From Cranoglanis bouderius (lineage: Eukaryota > Chordata > Actinopteri > Siluriformes > Cranoglanididae), in NCBI GenBank assembly GCA_023630585.1, contig CM042548.1, positions 21,023,027-21,087,026 on the forward strand: a stretch of DNA of 64,000 nucleotides, read 5' to 3'. Each line of letters starts with the position of its first letter. The first letter of the stretch is position 1. Below, piece after piece: positions 1 to 11,974 of this stretch. The notes beneath the pieces were generated by a model. The model was given only the letters and a program-made list of their open reading frames with translations. It ran no database searches and was not told where the DNA came from. A program made the translations under genes and the position numbers.

Positions 1-528
1 ACATTAAAAAAAAAATCAAACCCTATCTCACTGAACAGGCTACACAGCTACTAGTCCAGGCTCTTGTTATCTCAAAACTGGACTATTGCAATGCACTACT
101 CCTGGGCCTCCCGACCAGCTCCATCAAACCTTCAGATGATTCAGAAATGCAGCAGCACGCCTTGTTTTCAACCAGCCCAAACGAACCCATGTCACACCCC
201 TCTTCATCTCCCTCCAGTGGCTTCTTGTAGCTCAAATTCAAGGCCATGATGCTCACGTACAAGACCTTGTCTGAAACAGCACCTCCCTACCTCAACACTC
301 TCCTTCAGTTTTATGTTCCCTAACGTAACCTGCAATCAGTTAACGACCGATGCCTGGCAGTGCCGTCTCAGCGAGGCATGAGGTCTCTTTCCAGAAACTT
401 CAAACTGACCATCTTTCAGTGGTGGAATGAACTTCCAACCTCAATCCGGACAGCAGAATCTGTCACTGTCACGGCTAAAGACCCACCTCTTCTGTGAACA
501 CTTAACTAACCCCTAACTTGCCCCCCTA

Positions 529-585
<57 letters not shown>

Positions 586-767
586 AAATTCTGCATTTAC
601 ACCTCTACTCTGTGTACTTTACTTCTCTAGAACTCAATTAAAAATGGTGTATGGTAGCACTACATGCATTGTTTTCCGCTTGATATATCGCTCTGCTTGT
701 ATTTATTCATTTGTTAGTCGCTTTTGGATAAAAGCGTCTGCTATATGAATAACTGTAAATGTAAAAT
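1..767 (+). mobile_element. L2-type LINE 3' end in lhcgr intron 1
   Basis: The region reads like the C-terminal part of an L2 family reverse transcriptase, broken by stops and shifts (LDYCNALLLGLP, then YKTLSETAPPYLN). It ends with the typical fish L2 tail around 720-765, a GATAAAAGCGTCTGCTA motif followed by short TAAATGTAAA units. A (TA)n tract at about 530-571 lies inside it. It continues beyond the left edge of the window. The copy is dead. Confidence 0.7.
530..571. repeat. (TA)n microsatellite followed by poly-T
   Basis: About 20 TA units run into a T tract inside the L2 fragment. Confidence 0.95.
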
Positions 768-967
768 TGTCATGTTTTGTATTTGATTCCAAACCCTTTT
801 TATTTGAATAAATTATTATGCCTTAGTCCATAGACATCACCAGTCACTGGATATCTTTACTGGTGTAGCTGTGCCAGGCCTGTAATGCTTGATTGCTTTT
901 GCCTCATTTTAATGTGGTATCTCTTATAAGTAAACAGTTATTAACAATGCATGTAATTTTCTTTTAG

Positions 968-3900
968 TGTTCTGAACTATATCCACTTAAGGGCAATTCC
1001 CAGTTTCAGCTTCGATGGACTGAGAGGTGCCAAAAGAATGTGAGTATCCTTTGCCATTTGATCATCCGTTTACATTTACATTTATTGCATTTAGCAGACT
1101 CAAACAAGAGTGGACGTTTCTTGTTGTTTCAAGATGTTTCTTGAGTAGACATGTCCAGAATAGGGTATTTCAGTAGTGTCTAGACCACCGCCTTTAAACA
1201 CAAACACTTGCCTTTAAGCATGAAAAAAAAATTGTGATATGAAATGCAGAATGAAGAAGGAAATATGGTTGTTTTCTTTGCTATGAAATGTAATATGACA
1301 TAACAATAGCAAGAGAAATTTAAAAATTAAAAAAAATTTAAAATTAGTATATGAATGAAAAGATGCAGGCATTGGAATAAACATCCAGTTGGAGTCTAGT
1401 ATACTGTATTTGCAATATATTCCTGAATGAATATTCATTATGTTGCTAACTCTAAATATGGCCCTCTGTGCTGTTGCACAAACATAAAATATCAAAGCTG
1501 TTCAGTATTTTAGCTGTGAACTACTGATCTTGACTGGATGACAAAATTTAATCGTGCAAAAGATCGATAATTTAACAATTGGCTTTATTAGTGCATTACC
1601 AAGAAGCCACTACAGGCAGAGCTTTCAAAAACAGATTCAAATCCAAACCAAGAAACTAAGAGCAAGGTTCAGTAAAGTCAAGACATTGCAACAAATAAAG
1701 GCTAGTGCCAGGTTTTGGACACTGTGGGGCCGGAAGATGGAACATGGTCAACAGAGGACATGGGGGCCGAAGTGTCAGTAAAATGATGTAAAATACACTA
1801 TTTTTTAAAATATTTTTTGTTTATTATCTATTGTGTAATTTCAGAGAAATTGCTCAAAGTATCACACTGGAAACCATAGAGACCCAGGCCTTCAACAACC
1901 TCCTCAACCTCTCAGAGATGTAAGTGTTGTTAAGGACCAGTGATAATGGTCACATTATCAGAAAAAATCCAATAATACTATACTACATATAGTATAACAA
2001 GGAGAAACAGAATCATGATTTGTATATTCCATTCTATTAATTTCCATTTCATTTATACAAAAGTACACTATCACCATGTGATCATCAGTTTTTTAAGACA
2101 GTAGTGTTTAAAGATTATTGTCTTTTGATGTACCAATAGTTTCACTGTTTGACAGGTACACTCTGTTGTTCATGTTTCTTCCTGAAATTTATTGCTGGAT
2201 TGTCATCTATGATTGATTCACAGATCAATCCAAAACACACGGAGCCTGGTCCATATCCACCAGCGGGCCTTCAGCAATCTACCCAAGCTGAGATACCTGT
2301 GAGCACCATGTTTTTCCAAATATCCGAGGTCTGCAGCTTACCTGCTGTAACCTGTTCTAAGTAATGCCCAGCATAATGAAGGCGCAAGTGAAAAGTGAGA
2401 AGATTTTTTAACTACAGTGCAATGCAAAAAGTCATGCAGATACAGGTCACGAGCTTTAGGTAATGTTCACGTCAAACAACAGAATGAAGAAAACGTGATC
2501 TCTGTGACTTTAACCATGACATGGATGTTGGTAACAGATGGGCTGGTTTGAGTATTTCGGAAACTGCTGATATCCTGGGATTTTCACACACGACTGTCTC
2601 TAGAGTTTATACAGAATGGTGTAAAAACAAAAACAAACAAACAAAAAAAACATCCTGTCTGCAGAGAGTCTACAGGCTGAAACATCTTGTTGATGAGAGA
2701 GATCAGAGAAGAATGACTGGTCTGACTGGTCCGAGCTGACAGGAAGTCTATATTAACTCAAATAAGCACTCTTTACAACCGTGGTGAGCAAAAAAGCATC
2801 TCAGAATGCACAACACATCAAACCTTGAGGTGGATGAGCTACAACAGCAGAAGACCACCCCTGTCATCCAAGAACAAGACAGTCCGAACAGGATGTCGCA
2901 GAGTTTTTTTGTGATTGATGCAACCAAAAATGCTTGATTTTGCTGCAGCTTTTTTTTAGAAAACTACTAACTGCATTTCCATAAAAGTTGGGATTTATTT
3001 CTAAAATGCAATAAAAACAAAAATTTGTGATTTGTCAAGTCTCTTGAAACTTTAATTAACTGACAAAAGTACAAAGAAAAGATATTCAGTGTTTTCACTG
3101 ACCAACTTAATTGTATATGGTAAATATAAACAAATTTAGAATTTGATGCCTTCAACAACACTCAAAAAAAGTTGGGACAGAGGCAAAATAAGACTGAAAA
3201 GTTTATAGAATATTCACGTAACACCAATTTATAGGATCAGGTTAAGTGGTAACAGGGGAGGGTATCAGGATTGGGCATAAAAGGAGCATCCACCAAAAGC
3301 TCAGTCTTTGAAAGCAAGGATGAGTCATGGCTCACCACTTTGTGCTAAACTTCGTGAGAGAATTGTCAGTCAGTTCAAAAAGAACATTGCTCAATGCAAT
3401 ATTGCAAAGAATTTAGGTCTTTCACCATCTACAGTGTATAGTGTATTGTGAAAAGATTCAGGGAATCTAGAGAAATCTCATTGCGTAAAGGGCAAGGCCA
3501 GAAACCACTGTTGAATGTGCGTGACCCTCGAGCCCTCAGTTGACATTGCCTGAGAAATCGTCATGCTACTGTGATAAATATAACTACATGAGCTCGGGAG
3601 TACTTCGGAAAGCCATTGTCACTTAAAAGAGTCTGCCACTGCATCCAGAAATGCAACCCGAAACCCTGTTACGCAAGGACAAAGCCACACATCAACTCTA
3701 TGCAGAAACGTCGCTGGGTTTTCTGGGCCTGAGCTCATCTCAGATGGAATGGAAGGCAATAGAAATGTGTGCTGTGGTCAGATGAGTCCATGTTTCAGCT
3801 TGTTTTTGGGAAAAACAGACGTCGAGTTCTCCGTGCCAAAGATGAAAAAGACTGTGATGGTATGGGGGTGCTTCAGTGCCCATGGCATGGGTGACTTGCA

Positions 3901-6900
3901 TATGTGTGAATGTACCATTGACGTGGAGGTGTATATTGGGATTTTAGAGAGTCATGTACTGCCATCAAGGCAAGGTCTTTTCCCAGGAAGTCCATGGTTA
4001 TTTCAACAGGACAATGTCAGGCCTCATTCTGCATGTGCTACAACAGCGTGGCTTCGTAGACACAGAGTGTGTGTGCTTGACTGGCCTCCCAGCAGTCCAG
4101 ATCTGTCTCCTATGGCGCATCATGAAGAGGAGAATCAGACAATGGTAACCAAGGACTGTTGAGCAGCTGAAGTCTTGTATCAAGCAAGAATGGGCAAAAC
4201 TTCCACTTGCAAAACTGCAACAATTAGTCTCCTCAGTTCCCAAACGATTAAAAAGTGTAATTAAAAGGACGGGTGATGTAACACAGTGGTAAACATGCCA
4301 CTGTCCCAACTTTTTTGAGTGTGTTGAAGGCATCAATTTCTAAATTTGTTTATATTTACAAAATACAATTAAGTTGGTCAGTGAAAACATTTTTCTGTGT
4401 ACTTTTGTCATTTAATTAAACTTGATAAATCACAGATTTTTGTTTTTATTGCATTTTAGAAAAAATCCCAACTGTTATGGAAATGGGCTTAGTATGTGAA
4501 TTGGCAAAATTGCAATTGCACGAAATTGTTTTGCACAGCCTTGTTTGTCGCAGTGAATGTGCACTGTGATGACGTCACATGACATGTCTTAGTCCAAAAA
4601 TTGTTCTTCTGAATATTGCGGAGTTTGCTTGATTTTGTGTTCATTTCTGCGATCGCAAAATCCTGGAGGGTCTGGCAAGAGTCTGAGGTTATCATGGGCA
4701 AAGGCTCACCAAAACTGGACAGTTGAAGACTGGAAAAATACCAGGTGAATTTTTTTCTAATCTTCAAGTGTTCAGTTTCTGTGAGTCTGTGCCCATGATA
4801 GCCTCAGATTACTGTTCTTAGCTGAACCCAATGTGGTCTTCTGCTGTTGTTCACACAGCATACAATAATATTAATCCCAATGCTTGTTGGCTTGCTGTAT
4901 TTGGGAATGCAGTAGTGCCTCACTGGTTTCATTCATTCATTCATTCATTCATTCATCTTCAGTAACTGCTTACTAACTCCTGGTCAGGGTTGCAGTGGAT
5001 CAGGAATCTGTCCCTGAAATACTGGGAGCAAGGCAGGAATACTTCCTGCTGGGATTCCAGTCCATCACAGGGCACCATGAACACTCACATTCGCACACTT
5101 TTACATCTAGAGTCCATTTACAGTCACCAACACACCAACTGCATGTTTTTGGGAGATGGGAGGAAACTGGAGGAAACCCACAAGGACATGGGGAAAATAT
5201 AGACAGTAACCCAAACTCAGAATTAACTGGCCTGGAGCTGTGAAGTGGGAATACTACCTGCTACACCACCATGCTGCCTGTCCTGAGGATTTACATTTAT
5301 TAAAATAGATTAAAAAAAAAAAACACAGTGTACATTATAATGTTTTAATCAGAATGTACACTTTTTTGAATAATAATGACAATAGCTAGGCAAAGATCAG
5401 AACAACTTCTGGCTGGATTTGGGGGGAAAAACTGTCAAGAAGCCGTTTAAGAGACAAAAAGGTCGACTCTTATTGATGAGCTGAGCCAGTTACTCTGACT
5501 AACTGAAAAGAGACAAGCTTCAGTTCTCTATAGGCACATTTCAGTTTATATTTCTGACTACGCCATTGGTATGCTGCAGTTAAATGTTAGGTGTCTATCA
5601 ATGCATACTGTATAAATGTTTCTTTGAAACATCTATTTAAGTCTCTGGGCTACTGATCAGAACTGAGTTCAAGCCCCGGCACTGCTAAGCTGCCACTGCG
5701 GGGCACCTGAGCGAGATCCATAACCCACTCTGCTCCAGGGGAGCTGTACAGTGCCTGCAGGGCAGTCAGACCCCAGCTTCCTAACAAGCTAGGATATGTG
5801 AGGAAAAGAATTTTACTGAATGCTACATCTATATGTGGCAATAAAGTCAGTCTTTCTTTCTTGGTAGGATTTCACTGTAGATAACTTGAAGATAGCCCCC
5901 ATTAAAGCTTGGATAAATTGTAGTTTACTAGCATAACTGAAATTGACAGTATGATTAAACAATGTGATCATCCTGGGCTCTGTAACCATTATATTTGTTA
6001 CGTAACACAGACGTGTAGGACGGAAGAGGGAGTCAGGATGCATGCGCTGGGGAGACGTCAGTAAATATAGAAGAGTTTATTCCAAAAAGAGCAGTAATCC
6101 AAAAATGCAATAATCCACAGAGTCAGTAATAATCCAAAAAGACAGGAAGAAACACTCGAAACACGGAAGTAGTCTGGGAACCACAAACACAGAGCTACGG
6201 ACATCGGAACAAGAACTATGATCACTTTAAACTATACTAAACTAAACTACGATTAACTAATACTCCGCCCCGAAGCGGAAACGTATTTAACGTATTTAAA
6301 CACATATCAATCATATGTCCAAATCACAAACACCTGACATTAATAAACATGAACCAATGTGAAATGAGGAGGCGGAGACATGACACGAACAAAAACATAA
6401 GCACATGGGGAAACACAGGAGGCGGAGACATGACGTGAACGAACACATGAGAACACATGGCAGAGGTAAACAAAACGTGAGTTCATGAATGAAATGTCCA
6501 TCGGAGAGTTTTTGAATAGCGCTGGAAAGCACGCAGTGGAATGCGGGAGCGTTCGAGTCCGCCGCTCGCCTAGCGAGCGACTCAGAGAGCGAGGGGAAAA
6601 CTCTAACAGTATTAAATATTAAAGAATTTCTCTCACATGCCTGTCAGTCATTTTGCATGTACATGGGTGGCCCATACAAGTTTATGATATAAATAAACAG
6701 GAAGCAAATAGGCAGCTTAATGGAGTAGGTGATAAGTCTGGGATCCAATGACAAACGAGGCTGACGTTTGACCAAATAATTTTCTTTTTATCCGTCCACA
6801 CTGTAAGAAACTCCATAACAAATACAGCATAGTTTGCTCGACAAAAACAACAACAACACTCAGATGGCTTTTTGGTCTTGTGTATCTGCTTATGTGGTGC

Positions 6901-7891
6901 AAAAACCTGCACTCGCAATTTGGAGAGAGGTTTGGATGAGGGGCCTCAGACTGATTGGAGGGTCTACTTATGTAAGAGGGTACTTACATAGAAATAAAAA
7001 ATAAAAGTATATAAAGATATAATAAGAAAGATATAAAAAAAAAAAGATATAATAAGATAAATGGCAAAAATGTATTAACTGTATGTGGTATAAAGTGCAG
7101 ATATGTACAGTTGTATGTGCAATGCAATGCTGTGCATCATCGAGGTAAGGTAGGTGCAGTGAAAAAGCTAACAATATAATATGAATATTTATAAATGCAG
7201 GATATGTCGTGGGGTGTGGGTGTTGTGCAAAGCAAACTCCTTGAATAGCTAAGTCTGGTACAAGTGAGCAAGATCATCAACCCTGCTTACAGTTACTTTA
7301 AAATATGAAAAGGTCCGAACTGAACAAGCCATTATGAGTCATTATTATGAAGGACAAGGAAGGACTGTGTTGAGGTTAAGCCTGTTATCTGGGGTTTGAT
7401 AGCACGTTGTTTTTGGCGACACAATGCTGATTGCATTTCACTTCCACAGGAGCATCTCCAACACCGGGATAGTTGTGTTTCCCGACTTGACAGCCATCAG
7501 ATCTCTTGAAGCCGATTTCATACTGTGAGTTCTACAGGTGTTAAAAGGATTTACGAGCTAAACAGTAGAGGCTGATGGACATCGGTAGTGAGCTCTATAT
7601 TGCCCAGTTACATTTACCCAGTTTTATTGTTTGAACCCATAATGAACGTAATTATTACATCGTGGAATTAAGTGACTGATGGTGTTCATTATGATTACAC
7701 TAAAAAATATTCACCTAGAAGTAACATATCAAATAAATCCTTACTCTAACCAACTACCAGCAAAGCGTCTCCCAGATGAATCTTCTAGCAAGTTACACAA
7801 AACAACTTGAGCTGGGCAATACGTCATATTAGTAAAGTTCATTCTAGAAAGAAACAAATGCAAGTCTAGTAATAGTAATAAGGTTCAAAGT

Positions 7892-7928
<37 letters not shown>

Positions 7929-8607
7929 TCCAGATCATCAAGTCCTGTTGTATAGTCTGCTGTTTGACAATGTTATGGATGATCAAACACACAAAAGTAC
8001 ACTCAGGATAGTTAGATTACAGTTTCAAATGAGATTATTGTCTCTACTGTTTTCTTTTTAGTGATATCTGTGACAACCTACACTTGCAGTCAATCCCACC
8101 AAATGCCTTCATTGGAATGACAGCTGAAGACACAACAATGTAAGTTATCTTATGCTCTCTGTCAGTCACACTAAATAATCCATGTCCTTACATGGTCAGT
8201 TTGTAGTTGCTTATTTGTGCCCTGATTATTAAAGTCTTCAAGGCTTCATTTGTGTTTTGGTATGACACTTTTGAATGGATGTTATCAGTTACATTGGTGG
8301 TACATGTTATATATTAAATAAAGTATATTCCCTAATAATATTCCTCTGGTAATGTTTCACTATCGTAGGAATCTGTATAACAACGGCTTCAGGGAAATAC
8401 ACAAACATGCATTCAATGGGACAAAAATAGATAAACTGTAAGTACTGGCCCGTTTTTAACATTTACATTCACTATTTCTGTGAACCTTAGATTAGCATGG
8501 ACACTTAAAATCCTTTTCTGCTTGTTTCACAGAACCTTAAAGAACAACCGGAAGCTGCAAATAATCCACAGGGACGCTTTTATGGGAGCTTTAGGCCCAG
8601 CTGTATT
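968..8607 (+). CDS. lhcgr: lhcgr exons 2-8: leucine-rich repeat ectodomain
   Basis: Seven exons of 69-78 bp (72, 75, 75, 75, 78, 69 and 75 bp) each encode about one leucine-rich repeat, and all enter and leave in phase 2, which is the classic glycoprotein hormone receptor layout. The repeats form the curved hormone-binding surface outside the cell. Diagnostic peptides are IPSFSFDGLRGAKR (exon 2), FNNLLNLSEI (exon 3), SIQNTRSL (exon 4), SISNTGIVVFPDL (exon 5), DICDNLHLQSIPPNAF (exon 6), NLYNNGFREIHKHAFNGT (exon 7) and KLQIIHRDAFMGALGP (exon 8). NGT in exon 7 is a possible N-glycosylation site shared with the family. Every donor is GT and every acceptor AG. No lesions are visible. Confidence 0.9.
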
Positions 8608-11600
8608 GTAAGTTGTATCCTGCAGAACTTTAGGCACTTGATCAAGAGATGCCTTTAAATGTCCTATGTTAGCCAGGTAAATACTAGTTTCCCCTGTGTT
8701 AGTAAGATAAGATAAGATAAGATGTACCTTTATTGTTCCCCTGTAGGGGAAATTTAAATTGACACAGCAGCACAAGTACGATGAGTAACATCAAGGAAAG
8801 AAAGAAAATAATTTCCATAAATACCTATACAATAGAAATAATAGAAACAATAAAACAGGTATGTGTGTATGTACATATGCTACAGCTCTATTTGTGTATG
8901 TACCTGTGCATTATCCTCAAGTACTTATTTACATACATGTGCATGTTCTGTGGAATGAAAATGAACTGTCGAGTGTCTGTTTCTGTGAATAGTATTTATG
9001 TTCACTAGGTAGGAATTAAAAAGCAAAAAAAAAAAAAAGACTCGAAAAGATATGTAATGAATTCAAGATATATTATCTAATTATGCTATGCCCTTTCTTT
9101 TGCATGCTGTATTTATTCAGAGTTTGATTGCTATTTTATTTTAGAGACGTGTCCTCCACTGCTCTGGAGACGTTGCCGTCTCATGGCCTGCAGTCTGTGC
9201 TGATGCTGGTGGCTCGCTCAACGTTTTTGCTAAAGAGATTGCCTCCTCTAGACAGTTTGGAGAGCTTAAGAGAGGCTCATCTCACCTACCCGAGCCACTG
9301 CTGCGCTCTGCTCAGCTGGGGCGCTCACAGGTCTCAGCTGTTTCTCTGTTACTCATGCATGGGTCTCCTGTCCTACATACACGTATTTTTTTAAGTTCCA
9401 ATTAGCAAATAGAGCTCCCTTCTCAACAAATACACAGTTAACTATTGATGGATCATGGTCTTATTATTTTAAATTGTTCTATAATGAATCAGTCTCACAG
9501 CGTCATCAGCTAAATAGCTCATTTTCAAGCCCTCAGTCAGGTGTGTCAGAAGTTATAGTTAAAGGTTTAATTATAGTGACATGGGTGAACAATTTTTTTC
9601 TTGATCATACAGTAGATTACTTAACAAAATATTACTAAAGCATCTATCTTGATGCATCGTGGTAGAAGATCTTTCTTTAGCACACGTTGTTGTTATGTGT
9701 CTTCTTCAACAGGGAGCCTCCATCTTCAGCACAGAGAAATAGATCTTCATACTGTGAACACCAGAGTCCATTAGATAAGTAAGGTTTATAAGACTATATG
9801 GTTGTAGCATTACATTTCTGGGAGACATTGGAAAGTTTGCTATGTTTGATAACTCACCTGAACTACTGTAATTTAGTTTTACATGTAGACAGGATCCTAT
9901 AAATCGATATTTGTATATATGCCTATATTTTATCAATAGTTTTGTGTACTTTAAGAACGTTCACTATACTACTGGGAGGCGCAAAACAAATTCCATTATA
10001 CTTGTATGATGACAATAAAGATATTCCAATTTATATTCTACAGCAGGGGTGTGCAATGTTATCCGCAAAGGGCTGGTGTGGGTGCAGGTTTTCATTCCAG
10101 TCAAGCCATTTTAATCAGTTGTTTAATCAGTTGATCTTGGCATTCAATCGACTGCCCTTTCTGAATAAGACTGGACACCCCTGTTCTACAAGGTGTACGA
10201 AAAGTCAGGAACCAATGAGAGTAAAACTAAATATGCTTAATTTTGAATGTATTATTTACAACATATGCTCTACATATTCACCCTTACGCTCTATGCATTT
10301 TCTGAGCTGCTGTATAATGTTTTTGCAGGTTTTGCTCAACATGTTCAGATTGACATATTTGCCAAACATATTGATATTTTGGTTCCTGACTTTTCACCTT
10401 GTATAATTAACAGCATGTTAACAGCAGTTCCAAAATCAAGGTCAGCTTGGACGAGTCACTATTTTGCTTGACTATATCATGCAGGATACCAGTCTGGATG
10501 CATTGTGGTTTCTCCACTGAGTTATTCATGTTTTTTTCCTGTAATTTGTCCCCCAAAGTATAACCAATGTGTGTGAAACAGTAAATGTATTGACACATTA
10601 TCCATGTTCCTCTAGCAATCAGACCTTACTATACTACACTCAGTGTCATTGTGTCAAAGATAAAATATACAGTACGTATAGCAATATGTGTTTTGTATAG
10701 TGATTATTCCAAACTGAGCATATATTATGCAATACTCACTGTTTTTTTCTCTTTATGACTATATATTTAGGGGCTCCGGAAAAGAGGTTTTCTATTCTGA
10801 TACGCTGGATCCACTGTCTGAAGCCAGCTTTGGCAACTTGGACTTTGAGTACCTGGACTTCTGTCAAATCAGACCAGCCCTCCAGTGCAGCCCAGAGGCA
10901 GATGCCTTCAACCCTTGTGAGGATATTGTTGGGTTTGGGTTCCTCCGTGTGGCTATCTGGTTCATCAACATCCTGGCCATTGCTGGCAACCTGACTGTGC
11001 TTCTTGTGTTATTCGCCAGCCGCTGCAAACTCACAGTGCCACGCTTCCTCATGTGTCACCTGGCCTTCGCCGACTTCTGCATTGGTGTGTACCTTCTCAT
11101 GATTGCCATTGTGGACCTAAAGACACGCGGCTACTATAGCCAGCATGCCATCGAATGGCAGACAGGAGTGGGCTGCAACATCGCAGGCTTTCTATCTGTC
11201 TTTGGTGGAGAACTGTCCATCTACACGTTATCTACGATCACAATAGAACGTTGGTACACAATCACCCACGCCATGCAGCTAGAGCGCCGACTTGCTCTGC
11301 CGCAAGCTGCTGTAATAATGGCTGCTGGCTGGCTGCTCTGCCTGGGCATGGCACTACTTCCACTCGTGGGCATAAGTAGTTACAGCAAAGTCAGCATGTG
11401 TCTGCCTATGGACATTGAAACACCTCTGGCCCAGGCTTATGTCATTCTTCTGCTGCTTTTCAATGTGGGGGCTTTTGTGGTGATTTGTGCTTGTTATGTG
11501 CGGATCTACGTGATTGTGCGGCACCCTGAAATGCCTGGCCGTGCTGCTGATGCCAAAATCGCCAAGCGCATGGCCGTGCTCATCTTCACCGACTTTCTTT

Positions 11601-11974
11601 GCATGGCGCCAATCTCTTTCTTTGCCATCTCAGCTGCGTTTAAGGTGCCCCTCATTACAGTTACCAACTCTAAGATCCTGCTGGTGCTCTTCTATCCTAT
11701 CAACTCCTGTGCCAACCCTTTCCTCTATGCCATCTTCACCAAGGCCTTCAGGAAAGATACATGCATTCTGCTAAGCTCCATGGGCTGCTGTGAGAGCAAA
11801 GCCAGCATGTACCGCATGAAGACCTACTGCTCAGAGAACACTGCAAAAATGATGAGTTCCTCAGTCGGCAAGGGCCCTCACACTGCCACGCGGTTGTCCA
11901 CCTATCCTCACCAAAAGTGCCAGCTGCAGATAGAGGGGTTACCGAAAGGCAGCTGTGGAGAACATCTCACATAA
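968..11974 (+). CDS. lhcgr: Luteinizing hormone/choriogonadotropin receptor, 5'-partial, 10 exons in window
   Basis: This is a glycoprotein hormone receptor: a plasma-membrane GPCR that binds LH-type gonadotropins through an extracellular leucine-rich repeat domain and signals mainly through Gs/cAMP in gonads. I joined exons by AG/GT sites and phase: 968-1039, 1845-1919, 2224-2298, 7450-7524, 8062-8139, 8369-8437, 8533-8607, 9145-9330, 9713-9778 and 10771-11974. After one carried-in base they give 657 codons and a TAA stop. Exon 1 (signal peptide and N-cap) is upstream. The repeats match LHCGR better than FSHR or TSHR, for example NLLNLSEI, SIQNTRSL and ICDNL, and the TM6 to loop 3 stretch FFAISAAFKVPLITVTNSK is LHCGR-like. 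A short separate exon 10 also fits LHCGR. FSHR is the main alternative and is unlikely. Teleosts can have two LHCGR paralogues, and I cannot say which this is. Intron 4 (2299-7449) is the longest because of transposons. Confidence 0.9.
2400..4890 (+). mobile_element. Degenerate Tc1-like element (family L), split by later insertions
   Basis: The left part (2400-2890) encodes the HTH stretch WAGLSISETADILGFSHTTV of a fish transposase family. The right part (about 4680-4760) resumes with bases translating as the KLDS/VEDWK region of the same family. Between them lie a roughly 1.8-kb MITE-like piece and, inside that, a Tc1 element at 2970-4489. Related copies are at 32439-32749, 42030-42690 and 53667-54440. 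The reading frame is broken, so no active enzyme is expected. Confidence 0.5.
2970..4489 (+). mobile_element. Tc1/mariner element with long terminal inverted repeats, decayed transposase
   Basis: Terminal repeats of about 200 bp (2970-3180 and about 4303-4489) are imperfect inverted copies, starting with TGCATTTCCATAAAAGTTGG. The inner + strand starts near 3319 with MSHGSPLCAKLRERIVSQFK and an HTH region. Stops and frame changes follow, and then a catalytic-domain piece at 3749-4162 (VMVWGCFSAHGMG, FQQDNVRPHSA, WPPSSPDLSP). The first and second catalytic aspartates are visible in the DES-like and QQDN contexts. The element lies in lhcgr intron 4. A deleted relative is at 52180-52711. Confidence 0.75.
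4925..5285 (+). repeat. Dispersed fish repeat with (ATTC)n head
   Basis: A run of ATTC units (about 4929-4956) is followed by about 330 bp typical of a high-copy fish repeat (CCAGTCCATCACAGGGCACC, then GGAGGAAACCCACA). A reverse-strand relative lies at 38026-38345. I cannot assign a class from sequence alone. Confidence 0.5.
5630..5865 (+). mobile_element. SINE-like repeat
   Basis: The piece has a tRNA-derived B-box-like stretch (GAGTTCAAGCCCCG near 5668) and ends with GCAATAAAGTCAGTCTTTCTTTC, as tRNA-derived SINEs do. It is not a working tRNA gene because the cloverleaf does not close. Confidence 0.45.
5990..6620. repeat. Unclassified repeat with higher GC content
   Basis: This stretch has a different base composition from its surroundings and contains two direct copies of GGAGGCGGAGACATGAC (6369 and 6419), then a GC-rich end (CCGCTCGCCTAGCGAGCG near 6560). 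It may be an LTR or DNA-transposon remnant. I see no coding domain. Confidence 0.35.
7892..7926. repeat. (GA)n microsatellite
   Basis: About 17 AG units lie in lhcgr intron 5. Confidence 0.95.
8700..9045 (-). repeat. Retroelement-like 3' fragment with (AAGAT)n
   Basis: AAGAT units at about 8704-8723 are followed by CCTTTATTGTTCCCCTGTAGGGGAAATT, a motif at the end of common fish retroelements, read here from the 3' side. It fills part of lhcgr intron 8. No coding capacity is seen. Confidence 0.4.
9145..9330 (+). CDS. lhcgr: lhcgr exon 9: last repeats and start of hinge
   Basis: This 186-bp exon encodes DVSSTALETLPSHGLQSV and runs to the hinge signature LTYPSHCCALLSWGAHR. In mammalian receptors the equivalent is LTYPSHCCAF, where the paired cysteines bond with cysteines ahead of the first membrane helix. 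The exon leaves in phase 2 and splices cleanly to the 66-bp exon at 9713. The length equals that of exon 9 in the gonadotropin receptor family. Confidence 0.9.
9713..9778 (+). CDS. lhcgr: lhcgr exon 10: short hinge exon
   Basis: A 66-bp exon lies between AG at 9711-9712 and a GTAAGG donor at 9779. It enters in phase 2, leaves in phase 2 and has no stop, giving EPPSSAQRNRSSYCEHQSPL. Joining it to the next exon gives a lysine followed by GSGKEVF without a shift. It contains an NRS N-glycosylation site and a cysteine. Mammalian LHCGR has a comparable small in-frame exon 10 (about 27 residues), which can be skipped and is absent from FSHR and TSHR. Its presence is the best structural support for calling this gene LHCGR. 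Confidence 0.8.
10043..10190. mobile_element. Short hAT-like non-autonomous element
   Basis: The ends are CAGGGGTGTGCAA and an inverted GGACACCCCTG. The interior AAAGGGCTGGTGTGGGTGCA is typical of a high-copy fish MITE. It lies in lhcgr intron 10. Confidence 0.55.
10190..10410. mobile_element. MITE, about 215 bp, with GTGTCTGAAAAGTCA-type ends
   Basis: It begins AAGGTGTACGAAAAGTCAGG and ends with the inverse, CCTGACTTTTCACCTT. A better-kept copy is at 30936-31143. The inner sequence (TTTTCTGAGCTGCTGTATAA, then TGACATATTTGCCAAACATA) reads like fragments of a mariner transposase gene. Confidence 0.6.
10771..11974 (+). CDS. lhcgr: lhcgr exon 11: seven-transmembrane domain and C-tail
   Basis: This exon encodes the end of the hinge (FEYLDFC, then FNPCEDIVG), seven membrane helices and a cytoplasmic tail of about 75 residues. 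Visible marks: TM1 with AGN, IERW in place of DRY at the end of TM3 as in all family members, FTDFLCMAPISF in TM6, NPFLYAIF (an NPxxY-type motif) in TM7, and GCCESKA as a likely palmitoylation site. FEYLDF, just before the conserved cysteine, aligns with the sulfotyrosine region of the hinge. The tail is rich in Ser and Thr. The 3' untranslated region starts at 11975; I found no unambiguous AATAAA site before the MITE at 13087. Confidence 0.95.

Noticed and set aside
3998..4336. 112-codon open frame on the - strand
   Set aside because: It is the shadow of the + strand transposase remnant of the Tc1 element at 2970-4489.
9942..10406. Open frame of 154 codons on the + strand
   Set aside because: It runs across a hAT-like MITE and a second MITE in lhcgr intron 10. 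It has no domain, and its codons come from repeat sequence.
968..11974. Assignment of the receptor as FSHR or TSHR
   Set aside because: The repeat peptides, the separate short exon 10 and the TM6-loop 3 sequence fit LHCGR. The FSHR and TSHR equivalents I know differ at many of these positions.
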